DNA of 64,000 nt from Aplectana chamaeleonis (Eukaryota; Nematoda; Chromadorea; Rhabditida; Cosmocercidae): the NCBI GenBank assembly GCA_029168955.1, contig JAPDOI010001717.1, positions 1 through 64,000 of the forward strand. The letters are read 5' to 3'. The notes under the pieces were generated by a model. That model made no database searches and had not been told where the DNA came from. It saw only the letters and a list, made by a program, of their open reading frames with translations. Position numbers and translations under genes: made by a program. Position 1 is the stretch's first letter. Each line of letters opens with the position of its first letter. This document shows positions 56,101 to 64,000 of this stretch, piece by piece.

Positions 56101-56540
56101 AGAGGGTGGATGGGTTGATAATACGAAAGTGGAAACTCCTCCGCCGAGAGCTGACCTTAGAGCATGATAAGCAGTGTAGCCAGGGAATGTTACGGTGACG
56201 TGCCCGGTAACAGAAGGAGAAAGTTTGGTTTCCTGAACCATTGTGACATCAGGATGATGAGTACGAGCAAAGAGAGTTCCAGAACAATCTTGGCACAGAG
56301 AGGCCGGTGAGGTTAGTATGGGCAATAGAGAGGGAGCGGTTGGTAAAAGAGCAATCAGAGTTGCTGGGGCAGAGCACAGGAACACAGCACGTAAGGAAGG
56401 ATCGTGATGCCTCACAGAACTGAGACCCGAACAGGAGAGATGCACCCACCTTTGGCATCAGAAGCGCTGGACGCTTGTTTTCCTCCATGTGAGCATCCTT
56501 GCCGCACGTGGGCGCATGAGTACCTCTGAGCCCAGGTCCT
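53107..56540 (-). mobile_element. LINE A6 (family A), nearly full length, degraded
   Basis: The 3' end has an AAG tail (CTTTCTTCTTCTTTT on the plus strand at 53107-53121). Going 5' on the element: C-terminal finger and ELGRRAISTLASLRCGQSPH (53187-53390); post-RT region (53640-53940); SAARGSSVSVSPLTLRNTAL (53953-54159); damaged motif B region and QRWITALSSKG (54221-54463); RT start around 54600-54920; linker (54950-55320); APE (IPVFVHVDLSE, 55253-55708; NDDQLTSSP, 55677-55868; HPDVTMVQETKLSPS, 56032-56445). The element stops inside the 2A region (PGLRGTHAPTCGKD, about 56520-56540), so the extreme 5' end is missing. There are many frame breaks. Confidence 0.75.
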
Positions 56541-56566
56541 GTAATTATAAATATACAAAGCCCCGA

Positions 56567-56662
56567 AGCTGGAATGTGGTATGCTAGCCCCACCCACTTT
56601 CTTGGTAGCCATAGGGAAATGGGTGGGGCGGGTACATCACATTCCAGTTTTGAAGGTTTCCG
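56567..56662. repeat. Foldback element between LINEs A6 and B2 (96 bp)
   Basis: CTGGAATGTGGTATGCTAGC, then CCCACCCA, on the left pairs with TGGGTGGGGCGGGTACATCA, then CATTCCAG, on the right with few mismatches. It lies between the truncated 5' end of A6 and the 3' tail of B2. It could be a tiny MITE. Confidence 0.55.
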
Positions 56663-56705
56663 TATAGAGCCGGCTTGTTGAAATGGGCCTCGTGCCGGCT
56701 TGTGA

Positions 56706-59057
56706 GGCTTCTTCTTCTTCTTATCAGCCACATTGGAGTTTCTTCTCATAGAGCGTAGAAAGCTGCAGCCACATCACACGGCTTTGCTCCACATATCACA
56801 GTGAGCAGACAGAGAAGTAGGTCCTGGCAGAGCATGAAAATAAATGTAGTGAATCATGACCAGTATTATGACAGTCAGGACATTGATCCGGGACCGACTC
56901 GTCGATCCTATATGTGTGTATGGCTTTGAGGTACGACGAGGCAATGACCGCAACTTAGACCCGCTAAGGTGACGCGAGAGCGATCTGGAGCGGAGTTCTT
57001 CTCACTGTCGTCGATCGTAGGAGGCACACTACCAAGCATGGGATTGGGAGAGGCACAGGACAGGTATTCAGTCACCAATCTGGTGTGTTCGGTTTGCTGC
57101 AGTCCCTTCCTTGTGAGTTCAGACGTGGCCCATCTTTGACAATCCAATGTAGAAATAGCAGCATGGAGCGGTGTGCGAATATTACGGGGATGAGGACCAG
57201 ATGACAGGAGTGGGTAGTTGGGATGTGCGGCATTCTTGACTATGCCAATTTGGAACCGTTGTGACTGCAGTTGGCAGTGCTGTTTGACAGGAAGTACGGC
57301 ACATTCTTGATGAAGATGAGATATAGGTGTTGACTTTGGGCAGCCGGTGATGACACGTAGTGCAGTATTTTGTACGCGTTGGAGGCTTGCTCCAAGAGGC
57401 GTCCGGACAGGTGTCTAGTCTATATCAGAGCTCCATTACTCCAGAGTAGGCTGTATCATGGCCTTATACGTTGTGCGTAAAACTTCCCCTTTGTGCTACT
57501 CCCAAGTGGTGCCCGCCAGAGCACGGAGGATGTTATTTTCGCGTGTTAGCAGTTGCGGCTCGGATGCGCGCGTGTTCTCGTGAAAGCGCAGTGAAGGATC
57601 CAGGAAGACTCCAGAAGTAGCCGAGGGTGCTTAGACAGGGGCAACTGATTACCTTCCCAGAGAACTCTGGGATGTAGATGATGCTTTCAGCCATTGCGGT
57701 AGTGCACAGAGAGTAACGCTAGACTTTGAAGGAGAGACCTTTAGCTGCTTCGATTCGAGGAATTTGGCTAGAGCTGCAGAGGTATTTTGTTCATCTCCAC
57801 CCAGTGGCGCGGTCGATAACAGGGTCACTACATACAATTGTGATGTCGTCAGCATACCAGACATAGATGTATGTTGTTGGGTGGCCTCTTCGGAATATCG
57901 GATAGATAGAGAGAGAATAGGCTCGGTGATAATAGTCCACCTTGAGGAACGCCTGCCTTCTGGGGAACCGACTTCGACAAGTGTCCGTCGAACTTCACAC
58001 GTATGGAGTATTGATTTTGGCGAAGTTGTCAGTCCATGGTTTGCACCAGTCGGGCATATTACAGTCCAGAATCGATTTTGACAGCAATGAAGTGCTGACA
58101 TTGTCGAAAGCGGCAGTCAGATCGACTGCTACGACCAGACTGCTGCCGGCGGGAGTTTTCCTATTGAAACCAGCAATGATGTGTTCAGTGATTGACGTTA
58201 GTGCAGTGATAGTGGAGTGCGCCTTTTTGAAGCCATGTTGATGAACGTTATGCTGTAATGCGCCTTGGAGATGCGGATTTCTGATTTTTCCCGCCAGCTT
58301 AGCGATAGAGGATAATAGGGATTTGGGACGATGTGACGTGGCTTTATCCTCTGGTTTGCCAGGCTTGGGGATGGGAAGAACGAGGGCTTGTTCCCATCGA
58401 GCAGGAATAATACCACTGCTAAACGACGAATGAATAAGATCACTGAGCACCTCAGCGTATTGTTCCGGCAGATGCTTCAAGTGAACGACTGAGATGCCGT
58501 CAGGTCCTTATGCCTTTGAATTCTTCATTGATTTGATAATGACAGTTACAGTAGAAGCAGTAATAGCAGGTACGTCCTGGCGACTGAGTTTCCTGATCGC
58601 ACGTAGAGTACATCTGTGTAGCTTATCGCGTCGTGAAGAGGCAGACACATGGAGTTTTCCAAGCTGACAGGCAGCCTTATATCCAAATTCGAATCTGCCC
58701 GAGGGAAATTCAAGCATGTTGCGCTCAGATGTAATCTTCTTTCCAGATAGCCGTTTGAGGATGCTCCACGCTTGTTTGCAATCAGTTGCGAAGTTGATGG
58801 ATTCGATGTACTCTCTCCAGCATTTTTGCTTGTAGTCATTCAGCACTTTGGAGATCTCCTCGGATAATTGCGGAATGCACGGATCAGAAGGGTCACTTCT
58901 GCGTCGGTCGTCCCGTTGTGTGGTTAGCTCCAGGGCTTCCTTTGGTACGTTAGCGTGAAACGTTCTTACGCGACCGGTGGGGATGGCTTTACTGGAGGCA
59001 TCACATATGGGTGTCGACGGCTTGTAGGCTGAATACACAGAATGGAAAGCGTCCACG
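56706..59057 (-). mobile_element. LINE B2 (family B), 5'-truncated
   Basis: The 3' end has an AAG tail (CTTCTTCTTCTTCTTATCAG on the plus strand at 56706-56725). Toward the 5' end: C-terminal region (TEYLSCASPNPML, LAGLSCGHCLVV at 56908-57147); post-RT (57250-57480); RT palm (AVDLTAAFDNVSTSLLSKSI, about 58085-58140); RT start (LPEQYAEVLSDLIHSSFSSG and WEQALVLPIPKPGKPEDKAT at 57995-58480); and linker (SEEISKVLNDYKQKCWREYI at 58508-59056). Similarity to B1 ends near 59057-59085, within the linker, the usual pattern for a 5'-truncated LINE. It has fewer breaks than B1. Confidence 0.8.
58508..59056 (-). pseudogene. B2 linker between endonuclease and RT
   Basis: This 182-residue frame is the longest uninterrupted piece of family B. 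It has PTGRVRTFHANVPKEALEL, then a charged helical stretch (LSEEISKVLNDYKQKCWREY), SILKRLSGKKITSERNMLEF, and ends just before the RT start (VTVIIKSMKNSKA). B1 has the same blocks in broken form (PTERVKIFF; LSGKNMSTDRNMLEFPSGKF). The region links APE and RT and carries no catalytic residues. Confidence 0.7.
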
Positions 59058-59085
59058 AGCAGTCCGGCTGGCTAAAGAGACTGCA

Positions 59086-59369
59086 GGCACACGGCGCTCC
59101 AGCGACGACGTGAGCGCAGCGACTTTCGGTCGCGCGCGTCGCATGTGCCAGTCGAATTGTCGCTTGGTGCCTTTCATTGTGTGTATTCGATCAAAATTGT
59201 CCTCAGGCTCTTGATTTCAAGTGAAAATTCGAACGCTGCTTTTATCCTGAGCGCTTCATTTAACTAGGCTACTAGTATCTTCTCCATTCATGTAGCCTCA
59301 CAAGGGGAAACCATTCAAGCGAAATTTCAAGTGAGCAAAGAAAGAATTCTGAGCATATTACTTGCTACT
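59086..59369. other. No gene seen
   Basis: About 280 bp separate LINE B2 from LINE A8. GC-rich palindromic text (CGACTTTCGGTCG, GCGCGCG) occurs near 59118-59143. Confidence 0.4.
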
Positions 59370-59381
59370 AACAGTGAAAAT
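59370..59381. repeat. 12-bp target-site duplication of LINE A8 (3' side)
   Basis: AACAGTGAAAAT matches 62839-62850 exactly. It fixes both ends of the full-length family A copy. Confidence 0.9.
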
Positions 59382-59418
59382 CTTCTCTTCTTCTTTTGCA
59401 GCCACTGAGAGGGTTTCG

Positions 59419-60126
59419 TCACAAGTTGAGAAACTGGGCTACCAGCACTGGATTCGTCCACAAGTCTATTGTAGTGAGTGTTGTTGGCTTCTTCGGACAG
59501 TCAAATAGGTGTTTAGTGTCGTGGCCTTGGTTTCCACAGTCCGGGCACGTCAGGCTGACTAATGTCGATCCTGTGCAGGTAAGACATAAGCAATGGAGAA
59601 TGTCCGCAGCGCAACGAAGCGAGGATACACCTGGCGCGCCTACCGAGCTCGGACTCGGTATCACATACCCTGGGCGGCACATCACCGAGAATAGGGTTGA
59701 CGGCCGCTTTGGCGAGATGATCCTTCACAAACCGGGTGTGCTCCGCGCGTAAGAGACGAAGCCGTTCTTGATTCGAGTCGGTCCATCTCTGTACATTCAC
59801 TTTGTTCGGAGCATCGGCAAACGGCACTCTGATCGATCTCTCTCTCACGGGATTTAATAGTCTTCTCGACGGATGATTAGGTTGCTTAAGGACATTAATA
59901 AACATCTGCTGAGCCAGGAGCTGACAATGCTCTTTCACTGGCAAGATACGGGCCTCACGGCGTGAAGATTGCTCAATCGGTGAGCTTTTGCACATCCAGT
60001 GGCTATTCGTAGTGCAGCATTCTGAATTCGCTGCATCTTAGTCCAGGAACTGTCCGACACGATGTGCTGCCAGACAGGTGCAGCATACTCCAATGCAGGC
60101 TGCAGAATAGCTCGATATGTCGTCAA
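59419..60126 (-). pseudogene. A8 post-RT region and C-terminal zinc finger
   Basis: The segment reads TTYRAILQPALEYAAPVWQH, SSWTKMQRIQNAALRIATGC, ARILPVKEHCQLLAQQMFIN, QPNHPSRRL, ERLRLLRAEHTRFV and AAVNPILGDVPPRV, then LASLRCGHSPLLMSYLHRID. After a frame change come SLTCPDCGNQGHDTKHLFDC and IDLWTNPVLVAQFLNL. The CxxC...H...C finger and a DLW...P...A.FL end are shared with Ingi-like LINE proteins. The finger probably binds element RNA or DNA; that role is inference from the family. Confidence 0.75.
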
Positions 60127-60381
60127 GATTGTCTCTCTGCTGCCACCCCAGGACGTTCCTCTAGAGCTCTCAACACATTAAGCTTTGCCTTGATAATTGC
60201 CTGCTTCTGTTCAGCATTTTTGTGAAACTTCAGCGATGGGTCCAAAACGAGGCCCAGCAGTTTAGGAAATTGCGCTGTAGGCAAGAGGTCACCATCCACC
60301 TGACAACAGGTTGGGCGCTGTGTTCCTTTGGGTCAGATGTGAATACCGAAACAGAAGACTTCGCCGCGGAAACTGTGAGCA

Positions 60382-60964
60382 TCATACTATCGAGAAAGTT
60401 TTAAGCTCGACGAGATAGTCGCTGATCTTGTTTGCGGCTACCTGTATGTCACGATTACGGCACATGATGGTGATATCGTCGGCATACGCAACAATTTTTA
60501 TGTCTTCAGGAGGCTCGGGTAGGTCTTCAATATACAGGCTGAAGAGGGCAGGTGACAAAACTCCACCCTGCGGCACACCGGCTGCTACAGGTATACTATC
60601 GGAGACGTGATTCTGGAATAGCACTTTGGCCCGACGACCTTTCGTAAACGCTGCTATCCAACGCTTCTGCCACGGTTGCAGCGAGGACTTCAATAGTTTC
60701 TCGGACAAAAGTCCTAGGTTAACAGAATCAAATGCTTTGGATTAGATCGAGGGCAACGGCCACTGTTCTAAGAGGCTTTCTGAAATTGAACCCATCGACC
60801 GCATAGCTGACAATCTCCAGAAGGGCAGTGGTGGTGGAGTGAAGCTTTCTAAACCCATGTTGATGTTGCTGTGCCTCATTCTGCTCTGCCAGGTCCCTTA
60901 CGATTAGCTTTTCGGCTACTTTCGCGATCGGTGATAACAGGCTAATAGGGCGAGAGCCCTTCAC
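60382..60964 (-). pseudogene. A8 RT palm region
   Basis: Two frames give QQHQHGFRKLHSTTTALLEI and AVALDL (60728-60964), then EKLLKSSLQPWQKRWIAAFT, SIPVAAGVPQGGVLSPALFS and the catalytic IVAYADDITIMC (60382-60708). The catalytic aspartates and the motif B glycine are present. One small indel near 60735, at the AFDS box of motif A, separates the frames. Confidence 0.8.
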
Positions 60965-60986
60965 CGTGCTTTGCGATTTGCCTGGC

Positions 60987-61205
60987 TTAGGCAGGGGGTA
61001 TCACATTGGCGGTCTTCCATGCTTGTGGTAGAGTGCAGGTTCGGAAAGAAGTGTTTATGATATCTGCGATCATCGGTAGAAGTTCCGTGGGAAGCTTCTT
61101 CAAGATGGCTGCTGAGATACCATCAGGTCCGAGAGCCTTCGAGTTCCGCATTTCCTTGATAGCCTTCTCCACCTGAGCAGGAGTAAAGGCCTCAGTGGCG
61201 TTCAT
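60987..61205 (-). pseudogene. A8 RT N-terminal fingers region
   Basis: The frame reads TPAQVEKAIKEMRNSKALGP, DGISAAILKKLPTELLPMIA and DIINTSFRTCTLPQAWKTAN. This is the conserved start of LINE RT domains (NSKALGPDGI). It ends with a shift in the PKPGKS block. Confidence 0.75.
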
Positions 61206-61739
61206 CAGCGGCAGACGGCTTAGATTCTCTTACCGTGACTCTGTTTTGTAAGCCACGCTTGGTACCGTGTGATGAAGAAATTTTTGCCAAGAGCATATGC
61301 GGCAGCCTTTCCTGATTTGAAGACGCTGTTATCGAACTCTATGGTAGAGTTCGAGGAGGGGGCACACTTGCCAGATATCTTCCTCAATACTTTCCACGCA
61401 GTTGTTCCGTCGGTTTTAAAGTTCAACCTTTCAGTGAACTTCTCCCAACTGTCTTTCTTATGCTTGTCCAGATCCTTTCTTATCTCTTCATCCAGCTTGG
61501 CCACCTCAGGGTCCAAATGATTCTCAGCTCTCTTTTCCATCTCTTGTCCTGATCTTCTGTAGAATCTCCTGGTGACATTAGGGTAGAAACTTTTTCACAC
61601 GTCCTTCAGGTATGGCCGCTTTGTAGCCTTCCGGATGGCGTCAGATATGTGATGCTCTTTCTGGTGCACATCGCCATTCCATGGATACTCAGCTGCCTGG
61701 CGGGCGCAACCTCTCTGATCAGGACCCAGTCAGCAAGGC

Positions 61740-62517
61740 CTAAATTGAGATAAGAACGTTGACGAATACCAGTATAAGGGGCAAGAGAGTTTGAGAGATC
61801 AATATGGAGAAAGACGGGAATGTGGTCGCTGGGAAGAGTTGTGGAAGTGGACCATGTGCAAGAATTAGAAAGATTGGATGAAACGAGGGAGATGTCCGGG
61901 CTAGAAGGCCGGCCGTAGGAAGAGAGACGAGTAGGCTGATCATCGTTGAGGATAACCAGATCACACTCCTCAGCCCATTCCTCGACGTCTTCCCCTCTGG
62001 CGTCCGGACTCCAAGCGCAGAACAGAACGATGTGAGCATTGAAGTCACCTGCAAAGACAGCTGATGGGAGAGAGAGCAGTCATGCAACTGCTTAAGAAGA
62101 GGTATGGGGTTGTAGGTTGGGGGACAAGAAGTGGTAGGAGGGATGTAAATATTAAATAGAGATAGTGGAGTTTTAAGAGGGAGGTGAACGGGAACGCACT
62201 CCGAGAGTACCGTCCTTAGGAACATTTGGAATTAGATGAGAAGGTAAGTTAGAAAGCACAAACGTAGAAACTCCGCCTCCAAGAGCTGTCCTTGGGATGT
62301 GATAGGCAGTGTAGCCTGGAATGTTTGGTTGGGGATAAGTGGTAGAGGGAGAGAGTTTGGTTTCTTGAACCATAATAACATCCGGATGATGAGTACGTGC
62401 GAAGAGTGAGAGTTCAGACAATTTGGTGCGAAGGCCGTTAAGATTTATATGTACAATAGAGAGGGGGCGGTTGGTGAATGAGAAATCAGAGTTGCTGGGG
62501 GCGGAGCTACAGAACAC
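61740..62517 (-). pseudogene. A8 endonuclease (APE) domain
   Basis: The frame at 62173-62517 has SIVHINLNGLRTKLSELSLF, HPDVIMVQETKLS (catalytic-type Glu) and GGGVSTFVLS. The frame at 61740-62225 continues with LSLFNIYIPPTTSCPPTYNP, and GDFNAHTFC-equivalent sequence is visible in the neighbouring frame near 62040. The DNA-nicking domain of APE LINEs is therefore present but split. Confidence 0.75.
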
Positions 62518-62869
62518 AACGGAAGGATGAGTTGTGATGCCTCACAGAACTAAGACCTGAACAGGAGAAGTGCACTCCACCTTTGGCATCAAAGCATTGG
62601 ACGCTTGTTCCATTCCAGTTGACTTTCTTGCTGCAGGTGGCACATTGATACTTCTGCACAGGTCCAGGATTCCTCTCGACGCCAGCCCTTTGTAGTAGAA
62701 TCTTCAGGAGAGCTGGGGCCAGCCAGCGACTCTCCCATGACGAAAACCCTCTCGGTGGAGGGAGTGACGTCGGTTTGCACGAAGGTGATGTTGTTTCCTC
62801 CACACTGCCACGGCACGAACGTACGACATCTCGGCAGCAACAGTGAAAATTGTGAGTGACAGCGGTCAT
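62507..62869 (-). pseudogene. A8 N-terminal region: intact 2A-like motif and PHD-like finger
   Basis: The frame includes SWESRWLAPALLKILLQ leading into RAGVERNPGP at 62660-62689, then QKYQCATCSKKVNWNGTSVQ and VHFSCSGLSSVRHH. This is the best-preserved family A example: NPGP is intact, the hydrophobic lead is present, and Gly replaces the Asp expected before V-E. The Cys/His cluster resembles the PHD-like fingers near the N-terminus of several LINE ORFs, though its second CxxC is damaged (CFDAKGG). The first residues in the open frame lie outside the element (its 5' end is at 62838), so the real start is within the element and is not resolved. Confidence 0.75.
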
Positions 62870-62962
62870 AACCCAAACCGCGAGCAGCTAATCGAGGTGT
62901 GGAGCGTCTTTCACCATAAATTCGACCGATCATCGCGTATTCGTCCATCTATTCGCTCCTGA

Positions 62963-63289
62963 ATGTGGTACTGGTATCGGCCACGGTCTTTGGGTCAGCA
63001 CGCACTCCCTCCGCATCAAGCTTGCTTACGGTTTGCTGCACGTCCCCGGATGGAGTCGCGCTCTCCGCAAGGCTCTTTTAAAGTGAATCCTTTGCGGGTC
63101 CATCACACTGCGCTGCCCAAAAGACGTTCATCCTTTGGGACCTCAAGCACTGATTTGTACGGAAACTTCAATCAGTGGCGAGTAATTCACAGAATCATGT
63201 CCGGCGATGATGAGCTAACGGCCTTGTTGAACCTGATAGTGACACCTACACAGACCACATCAAGACCAGCGCTAGTAGCGTTCTCCTGA
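62963..63289 (+). CDS. Unidentified open frame, 108 residues
   Basis: The frame has an alternative start at about 63050 (MESRSPQGSFKVNPLRVHHT) and continues with FGTSSTDLYGNFNQWRVIHR, IMSGDDELTALLNLIVTPT, ending in a stop. It is not part of any element recognised here and lies just beyond the 5' end of LINE A8. Composition is balanced and soluble-like, with no signal peptide or membrane segment. It could be a host exon or a chance frame; I do not recognise a family. Confidence 0.3.
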   Translation: MWYWYRPRSLGQHALPPHQACLRFAARPRMESRSPQGSFKVNPLRVHHTALPKRRSSFGTSSTDLYGNFNQWRVIHRIMSGDDELTALLNLIVTPTQTTSRPALVAFS

Positions 63290-63423
63290 TCACCCGAGGC
63301 TTTCAAGTAGCGTTTATGAGATTTTGTTCTGAAAGTCTGGTGAAACGCCAGGTACATATTAACTGGCAGATATCGCTTGGAATACCACACGACTAAACAA
63401 ATGTTGGTGTATTATAGCACAAA

Positions 63424-63493
63424 ACCGACTTTGCCGCTGTCGGTTATTTTTGGGATTTGGCGAAATTTCAAATTCCTTTGCCGCACACCCTTG
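63424..63493. repeat. Relic right end of the TTGCCG-type hAT-like family
   Basis: TTTGCCGCTGTCGG, GGGATTTGGCGAAATTTC and CTTTGCCGCACACCCTTG resemble the right end at 33120-33211 (CGTTTGCCGCGCATCCCTG). The left end is not found. Confidence 0.5.
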
Positions 63494-64000
63494 GTACTTA
63501 TGCATGAGTAAGTGATGGAGTGGCGTGGGATAATAGGGTTATCTTGTAATCGAACAACGCCAAACAGGCTCTTTTCATTTTAAACCTTCAGGCTCGCATG
63601 TTGAAATTTTTTAGCCACTTTAGTCTTTGTCAAAACGTTGAAGTTCCGGGAAGTTCCTCATGCTCTCATGCATCGGTACCGTAAGATGCTTATAAAGTAG
63701 CTTACAAGAATCTTGCTGTGTTAAAGGCATCGTTCGCGCTGAAAACAAATTCCCATTCTTCAGGCTCAATTTCATGAATGAGTCCGATACTCCTCACTGG
63801 TGCTCTGAGAGAATCTTTCGCGCTAGCACCGTGATGCTCCCGCGATCCGCGACGGTACCTTGTTCGCCTCCCCCTAGTCCCGCGATCCGCGTCCGTTCCG
63901 CGATAGTTACCCAATCGACCTATCCGTTGACTTTCTCGTGCTCGTACCGTGATGGTTCGGCGATCTTTACCAAGTTTACCGCACTAGTACCGTGTTGCAC
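63494..64000. other. Short-motif region, no certain gene
   Basis: From 63810 onward, strings like TACCGTGATG, GTACCGTG and CGCGATCCGCG recur at short intervals up to the window edge, as at the end of another inverted-repeat element. A 70-codon minus-strand frame (63702-63914) ends in EPEEWEFVFSANDAFNTARF and is not recognised. Confidence 0.35.

Larger units (their letters stand above)
59382..62838 (-). mobile_element. LINE A8: full-length family A element (3,457 bp)
   Basis: An exact 12-bp duplication bounds it, so the ends are secure: 5' GCTGCCGAGATGTCGTACG and 3' GGCTGCAAAAGAAGAAGAG. Blocks in order on the minus strand: 2A-like and Cys finger (62507-62869), APE start (62173-62517), APE end (61740-62225), linker (61220-61540), RT start (60987-61205 and 60728-60964), RT palm (60382-60708), post-RT (59513-60126) and the C-terminal CPDC finger (about 59535-59685). 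About nine frame changes interrupt one expected ORF. It serves as the reference for interpreting all other family A copies. Confidence 0.9.

Noticed and set aside
63810..64000. CpG-rich promoter near the window end
   Set aside because: The recurring TACCGTGATG and CGCGATCCGCG strings look like an element end, and no downstream gene is visible.

Overview
The window is repeat-dense animal DNA with no gene that can be confidently assigned to the host. Its content is non-LTR retrotransposons with apurinic endonuclease (APE) and reverse transcriptase (RT), Ty3/Gypsy LTR retrotransposons, hAT-like and PIF/Harbinger-like inverted-repeat elements, a Tc1-like transposase scrap and a 2-kb minisatellite. 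The mix of families suggests a nematode, most plausibly a strongylid or hookworm-like parasite. That is inference from element style; no single-copy host gene confirms it.

Two related Ingi/Jockey-like LINE families dominate. Family A runs from a conserved 5' end (GCTGCCGAGATG) through a 2A-like motif (GVERNPGP), a PHD-like Cys finger, APE, RT and a C-terminal CxxC...H finger to an (AAG)n tail. It occurs as A1 (minus, 1-1025 and 15684-16653), A2 (plus, 1026-15683 with interruptions), A3/A4 (plus, 18869-23366), A5 (minus, 24580-25770), A6 (minus, 53107-56540), A7 (minus, 46176-46633), A8 (minus, 59382-62838, full length with an exact 12-bp target duplication) and several scraps. Family B is at 28520-32020 (plus) and 56706-59057 (minus). 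Every copy carries frameshifts or stops.

The first 16.6 kb is a nested stack. LINE A1 was entered by LINE A2, A2 by an RTE-like element (minus, 4785-13375), and the RTE by a Gypsy element (plus, 5468-10870). A2 was also entered by a hAT-like element (14152-15593) and an unclassified insert (about 1645-2845) that holds four spaced hairpins. Target duplications mark most joins. A second nest is at 35403-42941: an old Gypsy element (minus) split by a 2.86-kb inverted-repeat element with 8-bp duplications, which itself holds a Harbinger-like element.

From 16.7-18.8 kb, 25.8-28.5 kb, 33.2-35.4 kb and 47.3-53.1 kb the DNA is mostly anonymous, with short inverted-repeat elements and relics. A 42-bp tandem repeat of about 48 units fills 43785-45830. 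The last kilobase has two short open frames of unknown nature. The coding pieces act in retrotransposition (gag, protease, RT, RNase H, integrase, APE), but all look inactivated; the RTE frame is the least damaged.
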